Positions 46,162 to 57,690 of a DNA stretch of 64,000 nucleotides are shown piece after piece. Made by a program: the position numbers and the translations under genes. The notes under the pieces were generated by a model, which saw only the letters and a list, made by a program, of their open reading frames with translations, was not told the origin of the DNA and searched no databases. The DNA is from Tamarix chinensis. Lineage: Eukaryota; Streptophyta; Magnoliopsida; Caryophyllales; Tamaricaceae. Numbering within the stretch: the first letter of the stretch is position 1; each line of letters begins with the position of its first letter. The stretch is from NCBI GenBank assembly GCA_030549775.1, contig CM060174.1:30756117-30820116 (forward strand). The letters run 5' to 3'.

Positions 46162-46930
46162 TATCCTATGAAATTGGTTGTATGGAACATAAGAGGGCTA
46201 AACAAAGCCCTCAAACATGGTGTTGTTAGACAGTATGTCAAACAACACAGCGTGGAAATCTTGGGGTTAGTGGAAACTCGTGTAAATGAGGGAAAGACTC
46301 AGTCTATTATGGAGAGATTACGGTTGGGAGGGGCTTGGACTCACAACTACTCCCATCATTTAAATGGGAGAATTTGGCTGCTTTGGGATGCATCAATTTT
46401 TAACATTTGTGTCGTTAGTAGCATGGATTAAGGCATTCATACTAGAGTTGTGGACATAAGAAGGAACATTAGTTTTGAATTAACGGTCATATATAGCTTC
46501 AATACTGGTCGCCTTAGATAAGACCTTTGGACATGGCTGGAGTCTATAGCAGGTAGTACTTAGCAGCCTTGGGCAATCCTTGGAGATTTTAATATTGTGG
46601 CTTTTGCGTCTGTGAAGCTTGGGGGAGATATAATCCAACATGATGTTGATGACTTTACATAGTGCATCCATCGCTATGGCTTTTGTGAGCTACCAACTTT
46701 TGGCAATAGGTATACGTGGACTAACATGTAGGAGAGTGGGACTCATATTTATAGTAGACTTGATATAGGCTTTGGGAACATCCAATGGCTATCTTAGTTC
46801 CCTCTTTCCACCTTGCAGGTCGAAGCCCAAGTGATCTCTGATCACTGCTCTTTACTGCTACATGTGGATCAGCAAGATGCTAGTGGCCCCAAACCTTTCA
46901 AGTTTCATAATTACTGAGCTGACAAAGAGG
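46162..46930 (+). pseudogene. LINE endonuclease domain (AP-endonuclease-like)
   Basis: The domain opens with LVVWNIRGLNK and has the active-site Glu in LVETRVNEGK. Later pieces in the same region read ILGDFNIVA (near 46575) and VISDHCSLLL (near 46840), the Asp-Asn and Asp-His motifs of this enzyme family. It would nick target DNA to prime reverse transcription. Stops near 46430, 46520, 46560 and elsewhere break it. Confidence 0.8.
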
Positions 46931-47058
46931 AGTTCCTACCCTTAGTCCAGGAGATATGGAGAAGTGCCTATCCTGGGACTTCCATGTACAACATTGTAAC
47001 CAAGTTGAGAGAGCTTAATGGTAGGCTAAAGGAATTAAATAAGTATCACTAGGGGCAT

Positions 47059-48770
47059 GTGTCTGAAAAAGCAAAGAGGGCACATTCTGAGTGGGAAGAA
47101 GCTCATAGAAGTCTCATACATGATCCTTTCAACCAGGATCTGATTAAGGAAGAAAGAGAGTCTTCTCTCATTTGGCACTCCCATACAACTGAAGAAGAAG
47201 ATTTCTTTCAAAAAAAGGCACACATCCAGTATGTGAATTTGGGAGATGGAAATAACAGCTATTTTTATGCAATAGCTCAAGGTAGAAGAGTCCATAATAG
47301 AATCAACAAATTATATGATTATCAAGACCAATGTATACTAGGAGAGGATAAGATAGCAGTAGAGGTACAAAATTTTTATGTAAAACTACTGGGCCAATCT
47401 ATTAAAACTTAGCATATTGATCCTGATGTAAGCTAGAGAGGGGGCACCTTGTCACATGCCAGTAGGTTGCATCTCATTTCTAAACCTACAACTCAAGAGG
47501 TGAAGAGAGTTGTGTTTTCAGTAGGAGATATAAAAGCCCCTTGACCGGATGGGTATTATCCGCATTTTTTCAATAGATCTTGGGAAATTATTTAAGGAGA
47601 TATAGTAAAATCAGTGAAAGAATTTTGGAGAACAGACATATTGCTTAGACAAATCCATAACACTACTGTAACCCTAATCCCGAAGATAGATGGTTCTTAT
47701 AGAGTTAAAGACTTTCATCCCATAGCATGCTGCAATGTCGTATATAAGATTCTTTCTAAGGTTTTAACCAACAAATTGCATAAAATCCGGCATGAAGTGA
47801 TTGATTTGTCCCAGGCAACTTTTGTCAAGGGGAGAACTTTGTCTAATAATTTTCTTTTAACTACTGAGTTGATCAAGCATTATAAAAGGAAAAACATATC
47901 TCCTCGTATGGTCCTGAAGGTAGATATACAGAAGGCATATGACTCCATTGAGTGGAGCTTTATTTCTCCGATCTTAACTCAATTTGGTTTCCCCATGAAG
48001 ATTGTAAATCTCATTACTCAATGCATATCCTCTGTTAGAGTCTCTTTCAATATCAATGGGTCTCTCACCAAGCCTATGCAATGTAAGAGAGGCTTCAGCC
48101 AAGGAGACCCCCTTTCTCCTTATCTCTTTATTCTGGGTATGGAATATTTGCATAGAAGCTTAAGAGGTCTCTAGCAGCAAGAGGGGTTCAAGGGCCATCC
48201 TAGTTGTCAAAAAGTTCATCTAGTAGACCTGAGCTTTGCTGATGACCTTCTTCTGTTTGCCAAGGCAAATCCATCCTCTGCAACTCTCCTTAAAGCTTAT
48301 TTGGAAGACTTTAGTAGAAGATCTGGCCTGAAGATAAATCCTTCAAAGAGTTTTGTGTACATTGGAGGGGTTCCAGCCACAAGGAAAGCTCTAATTCTTC
48401 AAGAGCTTGGCTGTGAGGAAGGGAATTTTCCTTTTAAATACTTGGGGGTCCCATTGGAAACCTCCAGATTATGTGCTCAGCATTACTCTTCTCTAGTTGA
48501 GAAACTGCTAGCAAAAGTCAAGTACTAGTCTACTAGATTTCTCAGCTATGTAGGCAGAGTTCAACTTATAAACTCGTTCTTATTTGGTATCCAGGGTTTT
48601 TGGGCCGAATTATTTTTATTGCCTAAATCTGTGCTTCACCGGCTGGAGACTATATGTAGATCTTACTTATGGATAGGCTCAGAGGGACAGAGTAAGAAAG
48701 CATTGGTTGCATGGAAATATGTCTCTTGCCAAAGAGAGAAGGAGGATTGGGGATAAAGGATGTTGACAGC
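47059..48770 (+). pseudogene. LINE reverse transcriptase
   Basis: After a linker (47059-47412) the polymerase frame 47614-48174 has TLIPKIDGSYRVKDFHPIACCN, VFVKGR-type text and LKVDIQKAYDSIEW, then GFSQGDPLSPYLFIL. The catalytic FADDLLLF lies at 48235-48258 after an in-frame TAG near 48172. The thumb part (FKYLGVPLETSRL, 48301-48528) follows, and then LSYVGRVQLINSF. At least three stops interrupt the frame; the catalytic Asp pair is kept. Confidence 0.9.
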
Positions 48771-48899
48771 TAGAACAAAGCAGCGATTACAAAGTTCCTA
48801 TGGTAATTGATTTGTAATAAGGAGAACCTTTGGTTCAAATGGGTGCATGATTTTTATGTAAAAGGCAAGGATCTATGGACCTATGAATGCAAGGTCCAT

Positions 48900-49560
48900 G
48901 AATCCTCAATTTTTTAAAAAGTGATGAGTCTAAGATCTAAAATGGGACCTTTACTACAATTTGAGGATTCTGTACAGCATGGTACGTACTCTATTAGCAA
49001 AGTGTATGCCAAGATTAGACCACAAGGGTAGGATGTGGACTGGTATTACCTAGTGTGGAAGTAGGAGGGATCACCAAGACATAAGTTCATCAGATGGCTA
49101 GCCTGCAGACAAGCCTTGTTTACAAAAGAAAATTTGTATAGGTGGAATGTTATTAGGTCTACGGGCTATGGTACTTGTGGCACTATAGTTGAATCACTGG
49201 ATCATGTCATGGTATAATGCCCAACAGCAACTGAGTGCTGGAGAAAAATGCTGAATTGGCTCCAATGGTGTCATTGGAGCACATACTGGATTCATTTATT
49301 AACATGGCTTATCAAGCACACGAAACGAATATAGGGAAAAGCTGGTCTATTAAGAATGGTAGCTACTGTAGTGATATATGAAGTCTAGTATTACAGAAAT
49401 CAAGTTATCTTTCGAGGGAGGAAAATTATGACCTATGTGTATACAAGAGCTATAAATAGTAAAAGATATAGTAAGTATAGGAAAATCTTAGAGGAGTTGG
49501 ATAGATGATTTTCTATCCTAGTTTCCCTTTGTATTTTCTAGATGTTCTATGTATGCTCAA
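48900..49560 (+). pseudogene. LINE C-terminal zinc-finger region and 3' UTR
   Basis: The translation shows pieces of the plant zf-RVT domain: SISKVYAKIRP, HKFIRWLACRQALFTKENLYRW and CPTATECWRKML, with stops between. After about 49330 there is no coding sequence. The 3' UTR ends in TAATAAAAGC and a short A run. Confidence 0.75.
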
Positions 49561-50464
49561 TTTTGGTTACTAATAAAAGCTTATTAATTACTAAAAAAAT
49601 TATAAATATTTTATGATAGCACATTAGTGTTTCAATGTATGAAATATGTTAAATATGATTTTTTACATTATAATTATGTATTAATTATTATTATTATCAT
49701 GAAAACAGGTAAGACGAGCATGTTATTTGATGTAAATTATATCAAGTATGAAAGTATAATTAAAATGATTCTAATGATGGAAAAATAATTTGTATGATAA
49801 TTATGTATAAAATAATAGGTTGAGCAAGCTTAGGTATAATTATGGAATAATTATTATTGATGTGTGCCTTAGAGGCAGTTTAGTTATTTTTGTGTATTAT
49901 GATATTTATCTTGAAAATCATTTCTAATATATATTAGCGGTTGTTGAGTATGTGAGCATATGTTTTGAATGGATTAAAGGTGTGAAAAAGGATTTATATA
50001 CAAAATTATGTATAAGGGTAAAAGGGTCATTTGGCATATTTGATAATTTAGATTTTATAATAAATAATTTATTTATTGTGTTTTAGCCTTTTCATGGCTA
50101 GTTAATAAATAAGATGGAATTAGTATTTAAATAGATGATAATCTAGGAATTTTAGTCTAAGTGGTATTTTGGTCATTTTTGTCTTAAAGGGTCTAGATGT
50201 GAATAATTGAGCTTAGGATGACCTTAGTATATTTTAATGTTTGCCTCGATGTTGATGGTGATTGTTGTTTTCTTGGATGATTGGAAATAAACAGAAATGG
50301 TTAAGTATGAAAATTAGATTTATTAGTATTATATGCGATTTTGTGGTCACCTTAATAAAATACTAATGTAACACCCCCAAATTTACTACTGAAAAATTTC
50401 ATTTAAAATCAAAGGTTTAGCGGAAGCAAATGATAAAATCGTAAACTCGGGGGTATTATTGCCA

Positions 50465-50510
50465 CACTTAGTACCAGACCGGTTCACTCCTACCGTTCCA
50501 GTACTAAGTG
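50465..50510 (-). other. Conserved 46-nt stem-loop, LTR F copy
   Basis: Read on the minus strand, the arms are CACTTAGTACT and GGTACTAAGTG, with inner stem CGGT/ACCG and an 8-nt loop. One G-U pair closes the long stem. It lies 98 bp from the LTR end. Confidence 0.75.
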
Positions 50511-51009
50511 CTAAGGCTAAATCCAATCAAACAATTAAATCCGAATTTTAAAAGTATAACAGCGTTACGAGAAACTAGAAGTCAATTACAAAACCTTTGG
50601 AGATTTAAATACAACACTTGCAACTTCCAAAGATGAATACAATTAAACAAAACAAATCCCAAAGGATAAATATCCGGATTGCCTACTCTCTGAAGTCAAG
50701 TCTTCCTCCCCAAAACAGTCCGATCTTAAACCTGCACAAGAGGTCTGCTCCCCACCATCAGTGGATCATCACAGGACCCATTCAACTAAGGTAGTATCAG
50801 TACGGGTCCAATACTGAGTAAATCCCACTACCCTACCTTATGGAAGAGACGTAAACTATAACATCAAGTGCATATTAAATTATGATACAATACGTTGATA
50901 CAATATTACACATACTCAAACCCACATCACAAGTCCTACCATCCACATATAATAACATGCGAAACATATGTAATATCTTAAACCGATAAAAGATTTAGAT
51001 AAACCAACC

Positions 51010-51165
51010 AAGCATTTATGGATAATGTTAAACCAACCAACCAGAAATTTTTGGACAACGCCAAACCAAAGCAAGCCGAATCGGGCATTTATCAAACGGG
51101 CATTTACGGGCAATGCCGAACCAAACCAAGCCGGATCGGGCATTTATCAAACGCGCATTTAGCCT
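51010..51165 (-). repeat. Short degenerate repeat next to the hairpin array in LTR F
   Basis: About three to four units share AACCAA.CAAGC and GGGCATTTA. They lead directly into the 29-bp hairpin units and may be their older relatives. Confidence 0.6.
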
Positions 51166-51168
51166 CGC

Positions 51169-51400
51169 GGACATTACTTAGGGACATGTCCAGCCCCGAG
51201 CATTACTTAGGGACATGCTCCGCCCCGGACATTACTTAGGGACATGTCCAGCCCCGAGCATTACTTAGGGACATGCTCAGCCCCGGACATTACTTAGGGA
51301 CATGTCCAGCCCCGAGCATTACTTAGGGACATGCTCAGCCCCAGACATTACTTAGGGACATGTCCAGCCCCGAGCATTACTTAGGGACATGATCAGCCCC
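51169..51400 (-). repeat. Eight 29-bp units alternating between two hairpins, LTR F
   Basis: Units start at 51169, 51198, 51227, 51256, 51285, 51314, 51343 and 51372. Each holds a 6-nt arm, the loop TACTTAGGGAC, the second arm and AGCCCC. Odd units have arms GGACAT/ATGTCC and even units GAGCAT/ATGCTC. Units 7 and 8 each carry one arm mutation, and unit 2 has one change in the spacer. Confidence 0.95.
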
Positions 51401-51484
51401 GATCGAGTAGACTCGTTCTTTAGATCACTGGTAAATGTAGTCGATTCACATCATAGTCTTTATCAATTCATGTGAGTGCGGGAA

Positions 51485-51812
51485 CCCCACTATTATAGCC
51501 GGTGGAACGGTCGCGAGGGCCATGCCCTGCCACTATTATAGCCGGTGGAACGGTCGCGAGGGTAATATACCTTGCCACTATTATTTGCCGGTGGACCGGT
51601 CTGGCCCCGACTCACAAGGTATTCCACTGTAAATATTAGTATCTTTCCATGTCTTATCACTTTTACGTTTGGTTTGTTGAGCATGAAATCCCCCACTATT
51701 ATAGCCGGTGGAACGGTCGCGAGGGTACATGCCCTGCCACTATTGTAGCCGGTGGAACGGTCACGAGGGTAAGATACCCTGCCACTATTATAGCCGGTGG
51801 ACCGGTCTGGGT
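51485..51812 (-). repeat. CCGATCCACCGG-type array in LTR F
   Basis: On the plus strand it reads CCACTATTATAGCCGGTGGAAC, six copies in two clusters (51488-51600 and 51690-51808), separated by GGTCGCGAGGG-type spacers. It is the reverse complement of the arrays in A-D. Confidence 0.85.
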
Positions 51813-52949
51813 TCGGCTCAACATATTTCTCTGTAAGTCGTTAGTGTTTTAATGTATCTTATTCGCGGGCATTTCACCTTTGTCATGCAGGGTCAGAGAT
51901 CTCAACACATCACATCAAAATTGAAGGTATATGCGTACTATCACATACTAATGAGGGAACATGCACACAACCCGATTCCAAGCCACGCCACACATGAAAC
52001 AGTTAGAATAATGGCTTTTAAGACCACAACGCATAAATCATATAGAACATCCATGGCACGTAGGACACATGTCACACATTTAGCCTTAGCTATATCCCTA
52101 CTCGGTTTAGGTTACCGAGTTATCTCCTACGCTTACATTAGGCCACTAAACACCTGTTGTAATTATCATACTTAGCACATTTCTCATATTGGAAACCCAA
52201 ATCATGACCCTCAGACTCAACTCTCCCTCATACCTCACTCCACCTCATTTATTCTTATTATTTCATTTTTTTTCTTTTTCCACCTTCTCAAATTAGGGTT
52301 TCCTTCCCATACCCTAGGTACCCTTATATGACCCTACGTACTATTTTTCACCTCGAGCCTCCAGACTTTCAAACAGACCTTCCATTAGTCTCCCCACGTC
52401 CTAAAGTAACTTTTTATACGTAAGGTTCGCCCCCATGTGGACCTTAACCTCCCCATGCAAACCCTATCATTTCCACCATGTCAAACCCTATCATTCCCAT
52501 GCAAACTCTAGTTCTCCCATGCAACCTTATTTTCTCCCACTCTTCTATTTTATTTAATTCCCTTTTTCCTCATCATTTCACAGATTACAGACTACCTAGG
52601 TCGTCCATACCCACGTTAGCCAACGTACTTCCCCTTGGTTATCTTACTTGTTTGTTTTTCTCTTTCAAGTCCCCACTCCACAACACCTCATCAAATATCC
52701 TAGCATGAGTCGTAGGGGTCACATCACATCACATTATATTTGTATCATACCATATTAGCACATACAGACAAGAGCACGATAACATACCTCAGTTCCACGC
52801 TGCGCTACATAAATACACAGATAATATACAGATTCTAGCATACAACCGCACAAGGCATACAAGACAGGTGAAACATGCAATACACACAGGTGGCCTTAGT
52901 TACGTCCTTACTAACTACCCATAAGTAGAGGTAAGTAGAGACTTACCTG

Positions 52950-55452
52950 GATCCGAAGCTAGCTAAGCGAGATAAGAGGGAGAGAGATCACTAGCTCGTG
53001 GACCCACGAGAAAGCTTTCCTAGATCTGATAGAAATCGAAAACTAAATTAGACACTATTCTATCAATCAATAATTCACATATTCTAATTAAATAAACACA
53101 AACAACACAATTGATCTTTCTTAGAAAACGTACCCAAAACTTAGAACTTAAAAGCATAGCTTTATGAAGATTTAAGGTTAAAACTAAATCAAAACGGATT
53201 AATACAATATCGCTTGGGACATTTCAACTTAATTTGGAAAGCCCGAGAAGGAATAATCGATCATAAGTTAATTTATTGAAAATAACTTATTTATTAGGTT
53301 TTATAACTAAATAGGTAACTCAACCATTTACATAGCACCAAATTCAAATCGATTAAGTTAAAACATAATTTAAATGATTTAAAACCCAAAGATAGAAACC
53401 GATTAGATAAAAGACGCATAGCAAAAATCAATTTTATAAAATCATCCCCGAAGATTAGGGTTTTTAATGCCTAAACTACGAATCAGCCAAATCACTTCGA
53501 TTACGTCAAATTGATAGTTTTAAAACACAATTAAACTAATTTTAGATAAATCTAGATAATCAATTTCAACAAAACAATCGTCCGATTAATCAATTCCAGA
53601 TAATCAATCAGCCAAATTAAGGTATTAGAAGGCAATTAATACCATTTCAACCATTTCTATACATTCAATTTTAGAAAAACAACAATACAAGTAATCGATT
53701 TCATAATCTCACTTCAAATTTAGGGTTTTAGGCCCGAAAATACAATTCGTTAAAATTCTATAAATTTAATCAAATTGAATGTTTCGAAATGCAATTGAAC
53801 ACATTTTATAACATATCAAATAATCAATTGCTCAAAACTAGTAAAAGAAATACACAATTTAGCCCAATTAGGGTTTTTGAGCCCGGAACGCAAATCCGAT
53901 TAATTCTTGCCAAAACATATCAATTGACGGTTTGAAAATGTAATTAAACATATTATAATGTAATTTATATAGTCAATTGAATAAAATAACCCGATTACCC
54001 AAACCAATTTAAACCCGCGGGAGTTTTGACCTAAAAATCCAATTCCGATCAATTACGTACAATTTTCCCAAATCAACACTTCCAAAATAAAATTAAATAC
54101 ATTTTAAACAATATTGTAAAATCAATTGAGCGAAACGGCTCAATTATACAACCCAATTTCATTACTCCCAAAATTTGACCTAGAATTCAAATTCCGGTAA
54201 ATTCTACATAAATTTCTCAAATTGACGGTTCCAAAATGAAATTGGATACATTTTAAAACATATTGTATAATCAATTTGTCCGAAATCACAAAAACGGACG
54301 AATCCGAAAAATTACGGCATAACCCGGCCAAAAATCCAAATTTTCCATAATTCCAACACAACCACACAATTAACCTATCCAAATCAATCTTCCAGCACAT
54401 ATATACATAAACAAACAACCAATTTAGCTTTTCATAAGCTAATCCATACTCAATTAATCAAATATATATATTAGGGTTTTTCGGAAATTTATACCGAAAG
54501 AAATCAACACAATCGGGATAAGAAAATGTCGGAGAAGCTTCGTCGAGGAACAAGGGTGGCTCGCCGGTGGTCAGTAGGGATCACCGGTGGCCAAGCGGTG
54601 GCGCGAGCTGCGTGGCCTACTGCTGCTGCTGTCGCTCGCTGCTGTCGCGCGGCTGCTGCTGTTGTGGTTACTGTGGTGGTGGTCGACGGTGGCTGGAGGT
54701 CGGCGAGCAGGGAGGAGGAGGAGGTGGCGGAGCAAGGGAGGAGGTGAGGGCTAGGGTTCTAGGGCTGCGAACAGGGGCAGATCGGGAGAGGAGTCGGGTA
54801 GGGAAGAGAGAAAGAAAAAGAAGAGGGGGGTCGGGGGTCCGACGGTGCGGGTTTTTTTTTGGGAATTCACATATAGAATAAAAGACTAATTATTTAAAAA
54901 TTACCATTTTACGATTTTATCTAAATTTATTAAACGAAAAATATTTTCGAAACTATACGAACGCTTAAAATAATTAAAAAGGTTATATAAAGAATTTCAG
55001 AAACATTTTCGGAAGAATTTACTAACGAACGTAAAAATTTATATTATTTACGAAAATACATTATAAGACCCTAAAATAATATTTAAAAACCTATAATAAA
55101 ATATTTAAGTCAAATTCTAATAAATCAAGGCTAATTTTAATAATTTCCGAAATCGGTTTTCTGCAAACTAAAAAGCGTAGAACGGAAGAAAATTAATTCC
55201 GAAAAGAAATTCTTAAATAAGTTCCGAAAATATTTTTAATTTAAAATTCCCAAAAATATTACATTCAATTAATTAAAATGACGATAAAATATTATTCCCG
55301 AAAATAATTAATTACGTTCAATTATAAATTCGAAATCGTTGATAAATGCATAAAACGAATCGAAATTAAAATAATTAAATGTTTACATCAAATTACGCTA
55401 ATAAAATCATTAAACTTAATAAATCTGGATTTTAAAAATATGGGGTATTACA
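52950..55452 (-). other. 5' part of LTR F without repeats
   Basis: This is AT-rich DNA with no coding sequence, apart from a GC-rich patch at 54530-54850 that corresponds to the pyrimidine- and GC-rich blocks of the other giant LTRs. The Arg/Gly-rich frames there come from base composition. A run of AATATATATATT near 54465 may be the TATA region. Confidence 0.6.
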
Positions 55453-55859
55453 ACTAATCTTTAAAGTAAAAGGCCTCAGGATCGGAAATGGTGGCTCCTT
55501 ATGGGTTGCTACCCTAAGGACGTGGTTTAACCCATAATTGATATTATGGATTTTTGTTGGTGTACCTTAGTACCCCAATCAAGCCCTACATCTTACTCTA
55601 TTCTATTTTGCGGATTGATAGGGGGAATGTATACTTATTGATTAGGTGTCCTTGTTGGTAGGGTACTATATTACCTTGGTATACCAGTGCGATTGAGGTA
55701 CCTTTGCATCCTTAAGTTGATAGTCGGTAGGATAGTGTGTTGCCTTGGTGCACCCGTATGACTAGAGTGCCTTTGTATCTCCAAGTTGATTGATTTTTCC
55801 TCAAGGAAGTAAATAAAAATGAAAATAATATAATTTAATGGAAATAATGATTATCAAAT

Positions 55860-56300
55860 TATAAGATTGTTTGATAGTAGCCTTTGTGCCAACCTATGAT
55901 TTTGGTAGCAGCCTTTGTGCCTACCTAAGGTTTTAGTAGCAGCCTCTGTGCCTATCTGCAATTTCTTATGGTTTCGATAGTATTTTTTGTGCATACTTGT
56001 ATTTTTGGTAATAGACTTCTTACCTACTTGTAACCTATGATTTTGGTAGTAGCTTTTGTGCCTACTTGTGGGTTCGACAGTAGCCTTTGTGCCTACTTGT
56101 GATTTCGGTAGTAGCTTTTGTGCCTACCTGCAATTTCTTGTGGTTTAGGTAGTAGCCTTTATGCCTACCTATGGTTTCGATAGTAGCATTTATTCCCTTT
56201 GAGCCTACCTTTGGTTTCAATTTTGGTAGCAGCCTTTTTGCCTACCTATGTTTTTGGTAGTAGCCTTCGTGCCTCCCTATGTTGGTATTATGTCTATGAG
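55860..56300 (+). repeat. GGTAG...CTACC tandem array in LTR E
   Basis: About eleven units of 35-40 bp carry GGTAGTAGCCTTTGTGCCTACC or close variants. The ends GGTAG and CTACC are complementary, so each unit could form a 5-bp hairpin. It sits where the other giant LTRs have the CCGATCCACCGG array, but the sequence is unrelated. Confidence 0.8.
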
Positions 56301-57056
56301 CATACCTGTGATGGCATGGATTTTATTCTGCTGTACTTATAAGCATATCTATGATTTTATGGATTTTATTAAGCTATACCTATAAGCATACCTAGGATAA
56401 TATGGATCTTAGTATATTATACTTGCGAACATACATGTGATGTATGTAATTGGTTGGGATTTATGCTGAGACATGAATTATACTGTGAAGGTTAAAAGTG
56501 TGGTGTAGAGTTGGGTTTTAATTATTTCTTGAGAGAGTATCTTTGGGATGTTCATTGGTAAGTTCATTTGTTTTAGATGAATGAATATGAGTAGTATGTG
56601 ACATTGATGGAATTTGATGATCTAATTGATTAGTGTATCTCAATCATCGTATGTATATGTATATGTCTTATACCATGTTAGTTATATCCTTTGCATGTGT
56701 TCTATGCTATTTTATAATATTAGTTTGGTATAAAGGGTTGCTCAGTACTATAGTACTGAACGGTTCATTCTTGTGGGTCTTTGCTTATTCAATGAGCAGT
56801 AGACTTTGCAGGATAGCCTCTGAGTTATGTCAAATGCTGGTAGTTTGAATTTAAGAGCATAGGACAATCTGGTGTCTCTGTTACTATCTTATTTTTTGTT
56901 GTATTCGGATTCTTATGTCCTCCTATGATTTCTCTCTTGTGTTTTATAAACTGTTGATGTTGTTTTTAATTAGCAAGGTATTTATCTAATGTTCTCTCTA
57001 TTCTGATTTCTGTAATCATGTTATTAATTTAAGTGGAGTAATGATTTTAGCCATAG

Positions 57057-57101
57057 CACTTGGTATGAGAATGATAGAGGAAACCAGACTTGTACCAAGT
57101 G
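57057..57101 (+). other. Conserved stem-loop, LTR E copy (45 nt)
   Basis: The arms CACTTGGTATG and TGTACCAAGTG pair. Where A has an A-T pair, this copy has G-C. The terminal loop is 7 nt instead of 8. It lies 90 bp before the LTR end. Confidence 0.75.
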
Positions 57102-57191
57102 TAGTAGTAACATCCTTCATTTTTACAGTTTTAGCTTCTCCACTTAACTCTTCTAATGAAATTTTTCAATAGTAGATTTTGGGGTATTACA

Positions 57192-57690
57192 TCACCTCTC
57201 TAAGCTTATCAAATATCCTTTTCAAGTGTTGTATATGCTCAAACTTGCTCTGGCTATATACCAAGATATCATCAAGGTAAAAAACAACAAAGACCACAAG
57301 AAATGGTCTAAGTACCTCTTTCATCAATCTTATGAAAGAACTTAATGTGTTACATAACCCAAATGGCATCACCAACCACTCGTACAATCCATACTTAGTC
57401 TTGAAAGCCGTCTTCCACTCATCCCCTTCTCGTATCCTCATTTGATGATAATCGCTTCTAAGATCAATCTTTAAGAACACCTTTGCACCATGTAACTCAT
57501 CTAACATGTCATCCAATCTCAGTATCATAAATGTATACTTGATTGTGATGTTGTTGATGGCTCTCGAATCAATACACATCATCCGCATGTCATCCTTCTT
57601 AAGCACTAACAAAGCTGGAACACTGCATGGACATATACTTTCCAGAATATTACTATAGTCTAAAAACGCTTGCACTTGTTTCCAGAATAT
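57192..57690 (-). pseudogene. RT catalytic segment of the minus-strand chromovirus
   Basis: The frame 57675-57187 carries [54 protein letters not shown] and the catalytic VFYLDDILVYS. Both Asp residues are present. It ends at LTR E, beyond which the domain resumes at 38012. Several substitutions at conserved positions (RSDYHQ for RSGYHQ, LCNTLSSF for LSNAPSTF) show decay. Confidence 0.85.

Larger units (their letters stand above)
44830..49599 (+). mobile_element. L1-type plant LINE, degenerate, inserted in LTR E
   Basis: It has a first coding region with a DUF4283-like and zinc-knuckle part, an endonuclease region, a reverse transcriptase and a terminal zinc-finger region, then CTAATAAAAGCTTATTAATTACT and a short A run ending at 49599. 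This is the usual layout of plant L1-type elements. It carries many stops and frameshifts. The 5' end is somewhere near 44.83 kb, and I could not place a convincing target duplication. Confidence 0.85.
50732..52946 (-). other. Candidate intron inside LTR F
   Basis: On the minus strand the donor-like ATCCAG/GTAAGT begins at 52946, a full match to the plant donor consensus. The acceptor-like CTCTTGTGCAG/GTT ends at 50732. The length is 2215 bp. The hairpin array at 51169-51400 and the CCGATCCACCGG array are inside it. Confidence 0.4.
50367..55452 (-). mobile_element. Giant solo LTR F (5086 bp), inverted, nested in LTR E
   Basis: On the plus strand it starts TGTAACACCCCC and ends GGGGTATTACA. 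The flanks are a perfect 5-bp duplication ACTAA (50362-50366 and 55453-55457). LTR E resumes after it: the text around the junction matches 22015-22110 in LTR A. The conserved end with the stem-loop is at the low-coordinate side, so F is reversed relative to A-E. No internal region is present. Confidence 0.92.
49709..56811 (+). other. Candidate intron inside LTR E (interrupted by LTR F)
   Basis: The donor-like AAACAG/GTAAGA begins at 49709 and the acceptor-like CTTTGCAG/GATAG ends at 56811, 380 bp before the LTR end. LTR F lies inside the interval. Confidence 0.3.
38013..57191 (+). mobile_element. Giant solo LTR E, containing LTR D, a LINE and LTR F
   Basis: It starts TGTAATACCCCG and ends GGGGTATTACA. 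Flanks are TGACT (38008-38012) and TCACC (57192-57196), matching at three of five bases. The related intact sequence at 23787-23800 (GCTTCACCTCTC) shows TCACC was the original target. The minus-strand RT resumes across it. Its own sequence is about 4 kb: 38013-39226, 44524 to about 44830, 49600-50366 and 55458-57191. It resembles A most (GTCACCTTAAT, CGCTACCCTAA.GACGTGGTTTA). It has a TATA box at 38625-38630 and no internal region. Confidence 0.8.

Noticed and set aside
51169..51400. CRISPR-like array
   Set aside because: The 29-bp units are directly adjacent with no unique spacers, and the context is a plant LTR.
54526..54881. Arg/Gly/Ala-rich overlapping frames that start with ATG
   Set aside because: They lie in the GC-rich block of LTR F, on the strand opposite to the LTR's likely transcription, with composition-driven residues and no conserved domain.
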